This document shows positions 34,333-45,550 of a stretch of 64,000 nt of DNA, piece after piece. The translations under genes were made by a program, and so were the position numbers. This DNA is from Alteromonas oceanisediminis (lineage in GTDB: Bacteria > Pseudomonadota > Gammaproteobacteria > Enterobacterales > Alteromonadaceae): contig NZ_JAHCTA010000002.1 in assembly GCF_018474025.1 (NCBI RefSeq), forward strand, positions 562 through 64,561. The letters are read 5' to 3'. Every line of letters begins with the position of its first letter. Position 1 is the stretch's first letter. Under the pieces are notes generated by a model, which ran no database searches, was not told the DNA's origin, and saw only the letters and a program-made list of their open reading frames with translations.

Positions 34333-35124
34333 CTATTCAATACCGAACATTATTGCAGTCAATACAAAATCCAAGCCAAGTACTGCGAGTGAACTAAATA
34401 CCACTGTCTCTGTTGTTGCCTTACTAATGCCTTCCGACGTAGGAACAGCATCGTAACCTTTAAAAATCGCAATCCATGTGACCACCAGCGCAAATACAGC
34501 ACTTTTGATCACACCGTTTAACACATCTTCATTCCAATCCACGGTAGACTGCATGATGGACCAATAGCTGCCTGAATCAACGCCAAGCCAGTCAACACCC
34601 ACTAAATGCCCGCCGAGAATGCCAACAGCGCTGAAAATAAGCGCAAGCATTGGCATGGAAATCATGCCTGCCCAAAAACGCGGCGCGACAACGCGACGCA
34701 AAGGGTCAATTGCCATCATTTCCAAGCTGCTCAACTGCTCTGTGGCTTTCATTAGCCCAATTTCTGCCGTCAGTGCTGAACCGGCTCGGCCAGCAAACAA
34801 CAGCGCTGTTACCACAGGGCCTAACTCGCGCAATAAAGAAAGCGCCACCATCGGGCCTAGACTGCCTTCGGCCCCATAATCCACTAAAATAGTGTAGCCT
34901 TGAAGCGCCATTACCATGCCAATGAATAAACCTGACACAATAATGATTAACAAAGACTGAACACCAACCACGTACATTTGCTGGATAGTCAGCCTGACAT
35001 TTTTTAGTTTAGGTAATGCGACGATGGCGCCAAACAACATCAAACCCGCACGCCCGATGGCAGCGCAGCGCTCTATCGTGTTTCTGCCAACCTCAGCGAC
35101 CCAATTCACGCATGCCGAGATCAT
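34333..35124 (-). CDS. mlaE: MlaE, permease subunit
   Basis: Integral membrane protein of 263 residues with five or six helices. It carries the permease signatures [21 protein letters not shown] and [20 protein letters not shown], the latter containing the coupling helix for MlaF. The later [18 protein letters not shown] lies in the C-terminal half. It overlaps mlaF by 4 bases and is followed by mlaD after 8 bases. Confidence 0.95.
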   Translation of the reverse strand: MISACVNWVAEVGRNTIERCAAIGRAGLMLFGAIVALPKLKNVRLTIQQMYVVGVQSLLIIIVSGLFIGMVMALQGYTILVDYGAEGSLGPMVALSLLRELGPVVTALLFAGRAGSALTAEIGLMKATEQLSSLEMMAIDPLRRVVAPRFWAGMISMPMLALIFSAVGILGGHLVGVDWLGVDSGSYWSIMQSTVDWNEDVLNGVIKSAVFALVVTWIAIFKGYDAVPTSEGISKATTETVVFSSLAVLGLDFVLTAIMFGIE

Positions 35125-35921
35125 GATGAGCCGCCCAGTAATTGTGCTTCCATTGAAGGTGCCTTGTAGTGAAATGGCACTGGACCATCAGCATTGCCTT
35201 GCAAGAATTGCTGGACTAGTGCGGAGTCGCTGTTTCGTATCTCATCGGGAGTACCTGCGCCGATGATGCGTTGTTCAGCCAGAATGTAAACGTAATCGGC
35301 AATAGATAACACCTCAGTGACATCGTGCGTAACGACGATACTGGTTACACCAAGTGAGTCATTTAATGCGCGGATCAGCTTTACCAATACGCCCATGGAG
35401 ATAGGGTCTTGCCCGGCAAAAGGTTCATCGTACATGATCAATTCTGGGTCAAGGGCAATCGCTCTGGCAAGCGCTGCGCGGCGTGCCATACCACCGGAAA
35501 GTTCACTTGGCATTAAATCAGCTGCGCCTCGCAGGCCGACAGCTTGGAGCTTCAGTGCGACTAACGTTTTGATGACCGACTCAGACAATTGCGTGTGCTC
35601 ACGCAACGGGAAAGCGACATTATCGAACACTGATATGTTGGTAAACAGCGCACCACTTTGAAATAACATGCTCATTTCACGACGTAAATCGTACAATTGA
35701 TTGCGTGATATCTGATGAACGTTCTTCTGCTTAAACATGACTTCACCACTGTCTGGTGCAAGTTGACCGCCGATCAGTCGCAGCAGCGTCGTTTTTCCGA
35801 TACCGCTAGGGCCCATTACCGCAGTGATGGCACCTCGTTTAACGTCCAGCGATATATCATCGTAGATTGTGCGAGATCCACGTGAGAACGTCATATTTTT
35901 TATTGTGACTACGTTTTCCAT
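35121..35921 (-). CDS. mlaF: MlaF, ABC ATPase subunit
   Basis: ATPase of 266 residues that powers Mla lipid transport. Walker A is GPSGIGKTT (about residues 37-45), the signature [16 protein letters not shown] follows at about 146, and Walker B is [14 protein letters not shown]. The H-loop His lies in VVTHDVTEV. The start ATG is at the head of the operon, 346 bases from the divergent yrbG start. The C-terminus contains the short extension that docks in neighbouring MlaF. Confidence 0.95.
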   Translation of the reverse strand: MENVVTIKNMTFSRGSRTIYDDISLDVKRGAITAVMGPSGIGKTTLLRLIGGQLAPDSGEVMFKQKNVHQISRNQLYDLRREMSMLFQSGALFTNISVFDNVAFPLREHTQLSESVIKTLVALKLQAVGLRGAADLMPSELSGGMARRAALARAIALDPELIMYDEPFAGQDPISMGVLVKLIRALNDSLGVTSIVVTHDVTEVLSIADYVYILAEQRIIGAGTPDEIRNSDSALVQQFLQGNADGPVPFHYKAPSMEAQLLGGSS

Positions 35922-36266
35922 ACTGACCTATGTTCAGTGCTCATCCTGTGCAGCGTGTAGCAAAAGATTATTAGCCGCGTAATGTTGTGACATTGTACGT
36001 GTTTTCAAGTTGCATCGACAAAGATAAAAAGTAACAACTTATATTCGAAAATTTCGATAATCCCATTTTGTGCTGAAATTTCGCACTAACAATGAGCGTC
36101 ATTGTCTATGCTATAACCTTAGAACGGGATTAATTCCAGTATCGTTCATCCAACTCTGATTAAATTAATGTCATAATGAACATCAGTACGTATTTGAACC
36201 GATAGATCCAGTGTGTCAATGGGCAGGCTATCGACCTTTTAACAATTTTCAGCATTGAAGGAATCT
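35922..36266. other. 345-base divergent intergenic region, mlaF/yrbG
   Basis: AT-rich DNA that must hold the promoters of the mla operon and of the yrbG-kdsD-kdsC-lpt operon. No terminator, repeat or extra frame was seen. No -10/-35 pair was convincing enough to place. Confidence 0.5.
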
Positions 36267-37223
36267 GTGGCAGTTTCATTAACTATCTTCATTGTGGGTT
36301 TAGCGGTATTGAGTTGGTCGGCCGATCGTTTCGTATACGGAGCCTCTGCGCTGGCGCGTAATGTCGGCGTTTCGCCAATGATGATTGGTCTGACTATCGT
36401 AGCGATGGGCTCTTCTGCACCAGAGATCGTCGTGTCGGCGACAGCGTCTTTGGATGGGAATCGCGATACAGCGGTAGGCAACGCGCTGGGTTCGAACATC
36501 ACTAATATTGCACTTGTGCTGGGTATTACTGCGCTGGTGCGCCCGTTACTGGTGAGCTCGCGCACCGTCAAACGAGAAATGCCTATTTTACTCGGCATTT
36601 GCTTGGTCGCCTCGTGGCTGATTTTCGACCAGTTTATCAGCCGTGAAGATGGTATTTTGCTGATTGTCGGTTTGATAATGGTATTGGTCGGTATGGCTTA
36701 CCTGTCAATGACATCAGAGCGCAACGATCCCATTCTGCAAGAAACTGAAGATGAGATACCCACGGGGGTTGCGACGTCCAGTGCAGTGATGTGGGTTATT
36801 TTGGGGCTGGTGATGTTACCGGTGAGTGCGCATTTTATTGTTGAGTCGGCAGTCGATATCGCCACCTACCTCGGTATCAGTCAACTCGTGATCGGGCTCA
36901 CGATCATTGCCTTAGGCACCAGCTTGCCTGAACTGGCGGCAAGTGTGGCTGGCGTTCTCAAAGGTGAAGATGATTTAGCAATGGGTAATATCGTCGGGTC
37001 AAATATTTTCAATTTACTAGCCGTATTAGCCATGCCTGGTTTATTATCGCCGGGTATTATCGATCCGGATGCGGCGCAGCGGGATATCTTTGTGATGCTT
37101 GGCCTCACCTTGTTACTGTTGCTATTTAGTCTAGATTTACGCGGCAGGCGTCAAATTAACCGGTTCGAAGCGACGGCATTTCTTCTGATTTTCTTTGGTT
37201 ACCAATGGTTACTTTTTAGGTAA
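36267..37223 (+). CDS. yrbG: calcium/sodium antiporter YrbG
   Basis: CaCA-superfamily cation exchanger of 318 residues with about ten membrane helices in two repeated halves. The alpha-1 repeat has GSSAPEIVVSATASLDG and GNALGSNITNIALVLG. The alpha-2 repeat has GTSLPELAASVAGVLKG and GNIVGSNIFNLLAVLA. The Glu of each repeat (APE, LPE) coordinates the ion. A GTG at 36267 with AAGGA just upstream is preferred; a TTG at 36255 would overlap that SD. It is the first gene of the Kdo/LPS operon; kdsD starts directly after its stop. Confidence 0.9.
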   Translation: MAVSLTIFIVGLAVLSWSADRFVYGASALARNVGVSPMMIGLTIVAMGSSAPEIVVSATASLDGNRDTAVGNALGSNITNIALVLGITALVRPLLVSSRTVKREMPILLGICLVASWLIFDQFISREDGILLIVGLIMVLVGMAYLSMTSERNDPILQETEDEIPTGVATSSAVMWVILGLVMLPVSAHFIVESAVDIATYLGISQLVIGLTIIALGTSLPELAASVAGVLKGEDDLAMGNIVGSNIFNLLAVLAMPGLLSPGIIDPDAAQRDIFVMLGLTLLLLLFSLDLRGRRQINRFEATAFLLIFFGYQWLLFR

Positions 37224-38192
37224 ATGATGACTGATTTTTTAGCGTCGGCAAAACGCGTTGTCGATATTGAAGCCCAAGCACTTAATGACCTGACGCACAG
37301 TATCAACGCCGATTTTAACGCTGCCTGCGAGCTGTTGATGGGATGTCAGGGCAAAGTGGTGGTGAGCGGTATGGGTAAGTCAGGGCATATTGGTCACAAA
37401 ATTGCGGCTACCTTTGCGAGTACAGGTACACCAGCATTCTTCATGCACCCGGGCGAGGCGAATCACGGTGATTTAGGCATGTTGGGCAAGTCTGATGTGT
37501 TATTAGCAATTTCCAATTCAGGTGAGTCAGCGGAATTAATCAATCTCTTACCTGTGGTGAAAAGATTGAAAATTCCCATTATCGCCATGACCAATAGCAC
37601 CACCAGTACACTGGGCAAAAATGCGGATGTTGTGCTTAACATTGCCGTCAATCAGGAAGCATGTTCATTAGGCTTGGCACCGACGACGAGCACCACAGTA
37701 ACACTCGTCATGGGGGATGCTTTAGCGGTTGCCCTATTGGATGCACGCGGGTTTACTTCAGACGATTTCGCGCTGTCCCATCCTGGTGGCAGTTTAGGTC
37801 GAAAGTTATTGCTCTCTGTCGATGATATTATGTTGCGTGGTGAGCAAATACCGTTAGTCAAAGGTGACTCAACCATTATTCAGGCGTTGCTGGAAATATC
37901 AGCAAAAGGGCTGGGAATGACGGGTGTCGTGGGCGAGCGCGATCAGCTGGTGGGTATTTTTACCGACGGTGATTTACGGCGTATTTTAGACGACCGAATT
38001 GACTTACACAGCACGCCGGTGAGTCAAGTCATGACCCCAAACAGTATTTGCGTGGCACCACGGACATTGGCGGTAAGTGCGTTAAATACGATGGAAAAAC
38101 ACAAAATCAGTGCGCTATTCGTGGTAGACGAGCAGCGTATTCCGGTGGGCGCATTTAATATGCATCTGTTGCTGCAGGCGGGGGTGGTATGA
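37224..38192 (+). CDS. kdsD: arabinose-5-phosphate isomerase KdsD
   Basis: Isomerase of 322 residues converting ribulose 5-phosphate to arabinose 5-phosphate, the first step in Kdo synthesis. The SIS domain (about 30-180) has GKVVVSGMGKSGHIGHKIAA and LLAISNSGESAELINLLPV. Two CBS domains follow (about 205-320). The ATG abuts the yrbG TAA. It is coupled to kdsC through an ATGA overlap. Confidence 0.95.
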   Translation: MMTDFLASAKRVVDIEAQALNDLTHSINADFNAACELLMGCQGKVVVSGMGKSGHIGHKIAATFASTGTPAFFMHPGEANHGDLGMLGKSDVLLAISNSGESAELINLLPVVKRLKIPIIAMTNSTTSTLGKNADVVLNIAVNQEACSLGLAPTTSTTVTLVMGDALAVALLDARGFTSDDFALSHPGGSLGRKLLLSVDDIMLRGEQIPLVKGDSTIIQALLEISAKGLGMTGVVGERDQLVGIFTDGDLRRILDDRIDLHSTPVSQVMTPNSICVAPRTLAVSALNTMEKHKISALFVVDEQRIPVGAFNMHLLLQAGVV

Positions 38193-38743
38193 AAACAACA
38201 TCGACGCTTTATGGGGAAATAGACAGCCGTATTATCGCTCAGCTCAGTAACATTCAACTGTTAGTGTGCGACGTTGATGGTGTTTTTTCCGATGGTCGTA
38301 TTTATTTAGGTGAGCACAACGAAGAATTTAAAGCGTTTCACACCCGGGATGGTTTTGGTGTTAAAGCGTTAGTTCGAAGTGGAGTCGATGTGGCGATCGT
38401 CACAGGCCGACAATCGCAAATCGTGGCTCGACGCATGCAAGCGTTGAATGTTAAATACATTGTTCAGGGCAGTGAAAATAAAGCGGATGCGATGCAATCC
38501 CTTTTATCACAAACCACTTTGACACCTTCGCAGGTTGCGGCAGTGGGCGATGATGTGCCGGACTTAGGTTTGTTCAAATCGGCCGGCTTAGCCATCGCTG
38601 TTGCCGACGCGCACCCCTTAGTGAAGCAACACGCAAACTGGGTGCTGTCTGAACGTGGCGGCTTCGGTGCCGTAAGGCAGGTGTGCGACTTAATTCTTGA
38701 TGCACGCGGCGCGCTATATGATTTTTCAGGAGCCAGTTTGTGA
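38189..38743 (+). CDS. kdsC: KDO-8-phosphate phosphatase KdsC
   Basis: HAD-superfamily type C0 phosphatase of 184 residues that removes phosphate from Kdo 8-phosphate. Motif 1 is LLVCDVDGVFSDGRIY, motif 2 VAIVTGRQS, motif 3/4 AAVGDDVPDLGLF. No cap domain is present, as usual for KdsC tetramers. It overlaps kdsD by 4 bases and lptC by 4 bases. Confidence 0.95.
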   Translation: MKTTSTLYGEIDSRIIAQLSNIQLLVCDVDGVFSDGRIYLGEHNEEFKAFHTRDGFGVKALVRSGVDVAIVTGRQSQIVARRMQALNVKYIVQGSENKADAMQSLLSQTTLTPSQVAAVGDDVPDLGLFKSAGLAIAVADAHPLVKQHANWVLSERGGFGAVRQVCDLILDARGALYDFSGASL

Positions 38744-39312
38744 ACCGAATCACCTACAGTATCTCTGCGTTATTTATTTTGGCCTTGGCAACGTATCTGC
38801 CTACTTGGTTTAAAGATGAGCAAGAAATGGCGGATGATTCGGCGCAGGATGCGTGGCAACCCACCTATCAAGCTAAAAACCTGCGTAGTGCGCTATATGA
38901 TGAGGATGGCCGATTGACCCACCGTGTTTTCGCCAGCGAAATGGAGCATTATGATCAATTGGGCTTTGTATTTTTCAAACAGCCCCAATACACCATTTAT
39001 ATGGAAGAGCAGCAAAAGCCATGGCAACTGACAGCACAAGAAGGCACGTTATACGATGATGACCGGATCCAGCTCGAACGGGATGTGGTCATTCAAACGC
39101 TCAGTGATGATAATTTTGTAAAGACTATCAGAACGCAATACATTCAGGTCATGCTGGATACCAAGAAGATGCTGTCTGATCAACCGGTGATCATTGAGGG
39201 CGCAGATTATGAAATTCAAAGTAATGGCTTCGAAGCTGATCTCAACACCAAAGAGTATGAACTGAAAAGACATGTTCAAACCGTTTATTTGCCTCAGAAA
39301 AAGGCGTCTTAA
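38740..39312 (+). CDS. lptC: LPS transport protein LptC
   Basis: Bitopic inner-membrane protein of 190 residues. One N-terminal helix (ISALFILALATYLPTWF) anchors a periplasmic jellyroll with YQAKNLRSALYDEDGRLTHR and LDTKKMLSDQPVIIEG. LptC joins the LptBFG complex and passes LPS to LptA. Translation starts at GTG 38740, overlapping the kdsC TGA, with CAGGAG upstream. Confidence 0.92.
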   Translation: MNRITYSISALFILALATYLPTWFKDEQEMADDSAQDAWQPTYQAKNLRSALYDEDGRLTHRVFASEMEHYDQLGFVFFKQPQYTIYMEEQQKPWQLTAQEGTLYDDDRIQLERDVVIQTLSDDNFVKTIRTQYIQVMLDTKKMLSDQPVIIEGADYEIQSNGFEADLNTKEYELKRHVQTVYLPQKKAS

Positions 39313-39313
39313 T

Positions 39314-39856
39314 ATGAAAAAAATGATGTTGCTACTGACACTGACTGCCAGCGCCTTTGCGTTGAACGTGGAGGCTGGTGAATCGGACTTTAACAAACCC
39401 ATTACTGTGGATGCACAAAGCCAGTTTGTGGATGGGAAGAATAAAACTTCCGTATTTAGGGAGGATGTGCACATCACGCAGGGCAGCATGGAGATTAAAG
39501 CTGACGAAGTTGAAGTCATTGCCACGGGCGGTGAAGGGCGTGAAATTTTTATTGCGCGTGGCAACCCTGCGATTTATGCCCAAGATATGGACGATGGAAG
39601 CCGTGTAAGCGCTCAAGCGAATACGATCACCTATGAAGTGGTTACGCGTGCGATTACGCTCGATGGCAACGCACAGTTAGTCAGAGATACCAGTATGGTG
39701 CAGGGGGATCTGATCCAGTTTGATATGGAAAAAGAGCAACTCTTGGCGGAAAGTAACGACGGTGAGAAACGCCGGGTTAAAACCGTTTTTCGTCCAGAAG
39801 CTTTTAAGAAAGCGCAGAATGAAAAACAACCCGAGTCACAGGATAACCCCTTTTAA
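39314..39856 (+). CDS. lptA: LPS transport periplasmic protein LptA
   Basis: A 180-residue periplasmic protein that polymerises into the LPS bridge. The signal peptide is [21 protein letters not shown]. The jellyroll has [37 protein letters not shown] and [10 protein letters not shown], as in the OstA/LptA family. The start at 39314 is used, one base after the lptC stop. The stop overlaps the lptB start as TAATG. Confidence 0.93.
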   Translation: MKKMMLLLTLTASAFALNVEAGESDFNKPITVDAQSQFVDGKNKTSVFREDVHITQGSMEIKADEVEVIATGGEGREIFIARGNPAIYAQDMDDGSRVSAQANTITYEVVTRAITLDGNAQLVRDTSMVQGDLIQFDMEKEQLLAESNDGEKRRVKTVFRPEAFKKAQNEKQPESQDNPF

Positions 39857-40581
39857 TGGCAACCCTTATTGCTGAGCATCTGGCCAAATCTTATAAGTCG
39901 CGACAAGTGGTTCGTGATGTTTCTGTGCGGGTCAACAGTGGGCAGATTGTTGGCCTTCTAGGGCCCAACGGCGCTGGCAAAACGACCACATTTTACATGA
40001 TTGTCGGGCTGGTTCCGCTCGATGAAGGCAAGATATTTATTGACCAATCAGAACTGACCTTGTTACCCATGCACGAGCGCGCCCGTCAAGGCATTGGGTA
40101 CCTTCCGCAAGAAGCTTCGATTTTTCGTAAACTCACGGTGCTGGAAAATATCATGGCAATTTTGCAAACGCGTAAAGAGCTTTCCACGCTCAAGCGTGAG
40201 CAGGAGGCCGATGCATTATTGGATGAGTTCAATATCAACCATATTCGCAATAGTTTGGGTATGAGCCTTTCCGGTGGTGAACGGCGGCGCGTTGAAATTG
40301 CGCGAGCGCTGGCGGCAAACCCGAAATTTATTTTACTCGACGAACCTTTTGCAGGCGTTGATCCAATATCTGTGAACGATATTAAGAAAATCATTCAACA
40401 GTTATGCGAGCGCGGGATAGGTGTACTTATCACTGATCACAACGTAAGAGAGACTCTTGATGTCTGTGAAACTGCCTACATAGTCAGTCATGGCGAGTTA
40501 ATTGCCTCAGGCAGTGCAGACGAAGTACTGGCGAATCAAAAAGTCAGAGATGTATACCTCGGTGAGCAATTCAAGCTATAG
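39856..40581 (+). CDS. lptB: LPS export ATPase LptB
   Basis: Cytoplasmic ABC ATPase of 241 residues driving LPS extraction through LptF/LptG. Walker A is GPNGAGKTT, the Q-loop region [15 protein letters not shown], the signature [16 protein letters not shown], and Walker [14 protein letters not shown] with the His switch ITDHNVRET. The C-terminal segment [17 protein letters not shown] is typical of LptB. Confidence 0.97.
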   Translation: MATLIAEHLAKSYKSRQVVRDVSVRVNSGQIVGLLGPNGAGKTTTFYMIVGLVPLDEGKIFIDQSELTLLPMHERARQGIGYLPQEASIFRKLTVLENIMAILQTRKELSTLKREQEADALLDEFNINHIRNSLGMSLSGGERRRVEIARALAANPKFILLDEPFAGVDPISVNDIKKIIQQLCERGIGVLITDHNVRETLDVCETAYIVSHGELIASGSADEVLANQKVRDVYLGEQFKL

Positions 40582-40658
40582 TTAAGGAGCAGCACTACTT
40601 GATAATGCATGAACAAAAAGGCCAAAAAGCATATGTTGTGGGATTATAAGAGCATTAA

Positions 40659-42164
40659 ATGAAACCCTCATTACAGCTAAAATTCAGTCAACAACTTACC
40701 ATGACACCACAGCTTCAGCAGGCGATTAAGCTGCTGCAGCTTTCGACGCTGGATCTGCAAACAGAGATCCAGGAAGCGCTGGATTCAAATCCACTGCTGG
40801 AGTTGGACGAACCCGTTGAGGCTGATAGCAGCAGCGACTTGCAGACTAACGCCTCTAAAGACAAGGATGATCAACGCAGTGAGCAAATCAACGCTGACTC
40901 ACTGGAGTCAGGTGACGCATTAGAGAAGGGCGATTTACCCGACGAACTTCCCATCGATAGTACATGGGATGAGTATTATAGCGCCTCCTCAGCACCGGCG
41001 CCGATGACCTCAGGCAGCGGCGGTAGCAGTGGTGATGAGGACTACGTATTTCAAGGTGAAACAACGGACAATATTCAGGATCATTTGCTCTGGCAGATGC
41101 GCCTAACGCCATTCAGTGAGGTCGACCGCGCTATTGCAATTGCGATCATTGATTCCATTGAAGAATCGGGCTACCTAACGACCTCAGTCGAAGACATACT
41201 TGAGTCAGTGAACAACGACGAGGTGGCTGATGAGCCAATAGAAGAAGATGAAGTGCTTTGTGTGTTGAAGCGCATTCAAATGTTTGATCCTATTGGTTCG
41301 GGCTCACGCACTCCGCAAGAGTGTTTATTGGTTCAACTCAATCAATTTGCACCGGATACACCGTGGGTTGCCGAAGCTAAGCAATTGCTAACAGAATACG
41401 CCGATCTCCTCAGCAGCAAAGACTATCGCACGTTAATGCGCAAGAGTCGGTTGAAAGAAGATGAACTGCGTGAGGCGATGCGGCTATTGCAGACGCTGAA
41501 CCCACGGCCCGGCAGTGCATTGGTGACCAAAGAGCCCGAGTATGTGATCCCCGATGTGTCGGTGATGAAGAAAAACGGTCGCTGGCAGGTAGAACTCAAC
41601 CCCGATAGTTTGCCGAAACTGAGTATCAATCAGCAATACGCAGCAATGAGTCGAAATGCCCGTAACAGCAGCGATTCACAGTTTATCCGCTCTCATATGC
41701 AGGAAGCCAAGTGGTTTATCAAAAGCCTGGAAAGCCGTAACGATACTCTCATGAAAGTTGCCAATTGTATCGTACAGCAACAAGTCGGTTTTTTTGAACA
41801 CGGCCCTGAAATGATGAAACCAATGGTGCTTAACGATGTCGCAGAAATGGTGGATATGCACGAATCAACCATCTCACGAGTCACTACGCAAAAGTATATG
41901 CATACGCCGCGTGGTATTTACGAGCTGAAGTACTTCTTCTCCAGTCATGTTGCAACGGATAGTGGCGGAGAGTGTTCATCAACGGCGATCCGTGCACTGA
42001 TTAAGAAGTTAGTGGCAGCTGAAACACCCAGCAAGCCGCTAAGTGATAGTAAGATTGCTCAATTGTTGGCCGACCAAGGTATTCAAGTGGCGCGGCGAAC
42101 AATAGCAAAGTACCGTGAATCGCTTGCGATTCCACCGTCTAATCAACGTAAGAGTTTGTTGTAG
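40659..42164 (+). CDS. rpoN: RNA polymerase sigma-54 factor RpoN
   Basis: Alternative sigma factor of 501 residues. Region I is the Gln/Leu-rich [20 protein letters not shown], which blocks opening until an AAA+ activator acts. An acidic Ser-rich region II (about 48-130) follows. Region III has the core-binding and HTH parts, ending with the RpoN box [10 protein letters not shown] (about 480). It follows lptB after 77 bases and is followed by hpf, ptsN, rapZ and ptsO, the standard rpoN cluster. Confidence 0.97.
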   Translation: MKPSLQLKFSQQLTMTPQLQQAIKLLQLSTLDLQTEIQEALDSNPLLELDEPVEADSSSDLQTNASKDKDDQRSEQINADSLESGDALEKGDLPDELPIDSTWDEYYSASSAPAPMTSGSGGSSGDEDYVFQGETTDNIQDHLLWQMRLTPFSEVDRAIAIAIIDSIEESGYLTTSVEDILESVNNDEVADEPIEEDEVLCVLKRIQMFDPIGSGSRTPQECLLVQLNQFAPDTPWVAEAKQLLTEYADLLSSKDYRTLMRKSRLKEDELREAMRLLQTLNPRPGSALVTKEPEYVIPDVSVMKKNGRWQVELNPDSLPKLSINQQYAAMSRNARNSSDSQFIRSHMQEAKWFIKSLESRNDTLMKVANCIVQQQVGFFEHGPEMMKPMVLNDVAEMVDMHESTISRVTTQKYMHTPRGIYELKYFFSSHVATDSGGECSSTAIRALIKKLVAAETPSKPLSDSKIAQLLADQGIQVARRTIAKYRESLAIPPSNQRKSLL

Positions 42165-42189
42165 GCTCTAACAAGAAGGAAGGCGAAAT

Positions 42190-42477
42190 ATGCAAATTAA
42201 CCTAACTGGCCATCACGTCGATATTACCGATTCATTGCGTGACTATGTGGATACTAAATTTACCAAATTGGAACGACATTTTGACCACATCTCCAATGTC
42301 CATGTGATCCTTAACGTCGAAAAGTTGAATCAGAAAGCAGAAGCAACAGTTCATTTGAGCGGTGCGGAAGTGTTCGCTTCGTCAGAGAATACCGATATGT
42401 ACGCCGCTATCGACAGCATGATTGATAAGCTTGATCGACAGGTTATTCGTCATAAGGAAAAGCTTAAGAAGCACTAG
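42190..42477 (+). CDS. hpf: ribosome hibernation promoting factor HPF (short form)
   Basis: A 95-residue protein of the short HPF/RaiA family that binds the 30S decoding region and promotes 100S dimers in stationary phase. Family segments are MQINLTGHHVDITDSLRDYV and DMYAAIDSMIDKLDRQVIRH. The ATG has AAGGAAGG upstream. It lies in the rpoN cluster as in E. coli. Confidence 0.95.
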   Translation: MQINLTGHHVDITDSLRDYVDTKFTKLERHFDHISNVHVILNVEKLNQKAEATVHLSGAEVFASSENTDMYAAIDSMIDKLDRQVIRHKEKLKKH

Positions 42478-42491
42478 GGCCGAAAGCCCTA
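42475..42491 (+). other. small hairpin between hpf and ptsN
   Basis: TAGGGC and GCCCTA form a six-bp stem with a CGAAA loop, starting at the hpf stop codon. No T-run follows, so it may modulate decay or readthrough rather than terminate. Confidence 0.45.
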
Positions 42492-42504
42492 ATTAATATT
42501 ACTT

Positions 42505-42948
42505 ATGAATTTACAAGCCATTTTAAGCACTAACCGCACGCAATGTGCGGTTCAGTGCAACAGCAAAAAACGAATTCTCGAAATTATCAGCCAACTTGCG
42601 GCTGATAATAATAGCGACATTGATAAAGATACGGTGTTGAATGCTCTGATGAGTCGAGAGCGTGTAGGCAGCACGGGTATCGGAAACGGTATCGCCATCC
42701 CACATGGCCGCTTATCCGGTTTAGGTCGCGTCATGGCGATAGTGGTAACGAGCGAGCCCGCGATTGACTTCGACGCGATTGACGACAAACCTGTCGACAT
42801 CTTTTTCGCGCTCCTTGTGCCTGACGATCAGAACGATGTCCATTTACAAATGCTTTCTGGCATCGCCGGAAAGTTAGCCGATAAAGAGCGGGTAAAATTG
42901 ATTCGCAAAGCACAAACCAGTGATGATATTGTGCAAGCATTGTCTTAG
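42505..42948 (+). CDS. ptsN: nitrogen PTS EIIA component PtsN
   Basis: EIIA-Ntr protein of 147 residues. The phosphorylated His67 lies in NGIAIPHGRLSGL. It receives phosphate from NPr (PtsO) and regulates potassium uptake and other targets by protein contact. Length and motif spacing match the family. Confidence 0.95.
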   Translation: MNLQAILSTNRTQCAVQCNSKKRILEIISQLAADNNSDIDKDTVLNALMSRERVGSTGIGNGIAIPHGRLSGLGRVMAIVVTSEPAIDFDAIDDKPVDIFFALLVPDDQNDVHLQMLSGIAGKLADKERVKLIRKAQTSDDIVQALS

Positions 42949-42974
42949 TTGTTTATCCCGATGAAAAGTGCCTC

Positions 42975-43820
42975 ATGAAATTGATTATCGTCAGTGGCCG
43001 CAGTGGGTCAGGGAAGTCTATTGCGCTTCGTGCGCTTGAAGATCTTGGCTACTATTGTGTCGACAATATACCGGTTAATTTGCTTCCAACGCTCACCCAT
43101 GCTGTGGTTGATGATTACGATCTGGTGGCCGTCAGCATTGATGTGCGGAACTTGCCTAAGCAGCCAAGTGAGTTGGTGGAAATCCTGAACTATCTTCCCG
43201 ACGCGTGGGACATGACCATCATCTACCTCGATGCGAGTGACGATGAGTTGGTTAAGCGTTTCAGTGAAACACGTCGCCTACACCCTCTGTCGAAGCAAAA
43301 TAAGTCCCTTACGGACGCGATTATCGCTGAAAAACAGCTACTTGCGCCGATCGCCGAAAGAGCCGATTTATACCTCGATACCGACAAATTGTCTGTTCAC
43401 CAGTTGGCGGAACTCATACGTGAACGTATCTTAGGGAAAAAGAGCTCTCGGCTTGTCTTGGTTTTTGAAAGCTTTGGGTTTAAGTACGGGATCCCGAAGG
43501 ACGCTGATTACGTGTTTGATGCGCGGTTTTTACCTAATCCTCATTGGGAACCTGACTTGAAGCACTTGACCGGATTGGATAGTCCGGTGGAACAGTTTTT
43601 AGGGTCGCAGCCCATCGTGACCAAATTTGTATGGCAAATACAAAATCTGATCAGCACGTGGTTGCCGCACCTTGAGCGCAATAATCGCAGTTATGTGACT
43701 ATCGCCATTGGCTGTACTGGCGGGCAACATCGTTCTGTTTATGCCGTTGAAAATTTAGCGAAAACGTTTTCTGATATCCATCCGGATGTACAAACTCGTC
43801 ACCGAGAGCTTAATCGGTAG
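42975..43820 (+). CDS. rapZ: RNase adapter protein RapZ
   Basis: A 281-residue RapZ/YvcJ protein. Walker A is GRSGSGKS (residues 8-15). Further family motifs are YYCVDNIPVNLLP, RLHPLSKQNKSLTDAI, FGFKYGIPKDADYVFDARFL and IAIGCTGGQHRSVY. In enterobacteria it delivers the sRNA GlmZ to RNase E and senses glucosamine 6-phosphate. It lies between ptsN and ptsO as expected. Confidence 0.95.
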   Translation: MKLIIVSGRSGSGKSIALRALEDLGYYCVDNIPVNLLPTLTHAVVDDYDLVAVSIDVRNLPKQPSELVEILNYLPDAWDMTIIYLDASDDELVKRFSETRRLHPLSKQNKSLTDAIIAEKQLLAPIAERADLYLDTDKLSVHQLAELIRERILGKKSSRLVLVFESFGFKYGIPKDADYVFDARFLPNPHWEPDLKHLTGLDSPVEQFLGSQPIVTKFVWQIQNLISTWLPHLERNNRSYVTIAIGCTGGQHRSVYAVENLAKTFSDIHPDVQTRHRELNR

Positions 43821-43836
43821 GAACCAAGGCACGATA

Positions 43837-44108
43837 ATGCGTATTGAGCAACCTCTCACCATTGTTAATAAGTTAGGCTTACATGCGCGAGCAGCGACCC
43901 AGCTAGTGACACTCGCCAACACGTTCTCTTCGACGATCACCTTACACAAGGAAGATAAGTCGGCGGACGCTTCCAGTGTGCTTGGATTGATGATGCTGGA
44001 AAGTCATCAGGGTGAAACTGTTACCGTCGCCTGTGAGGGAGAAGACGCCCAGGCCGCATTCAATGCGGTAAAATCATTGGTTGAGGATAAGTTTCACGAG
44101 GAAGAGTA

Positions 44109-44109
<1 letters not shown>
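43837..44109 (+). CDS. ptsO: phosphocarrier NPr (HPr family)
   Basis: A 90-residue HPr-like protein. The phosphorylated His16 lies in NKLGLHARAATQLV, and the regulatory Ser region is ADASSVLGLMML. It passes phosphate from EI-Ntr to PtsN. The start at 43837 is used; the longer frame overlaps rapZ and lacks homology. It ends the rpoN cluster. Confidence 0.93.
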
Positions 44110-45538
<1,429 letters not shown>

Positions 45539-45550
45539 TTAATCCTCTTG

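Noticed and set aside
43755-43949. Antisense and alternate-frame ORFs across conserved genes (here opposite rapZ/ptsO; many others elsewhere)
   Set aside because: They lie wholly over well-identified genes, have no SD and look like no protein family.
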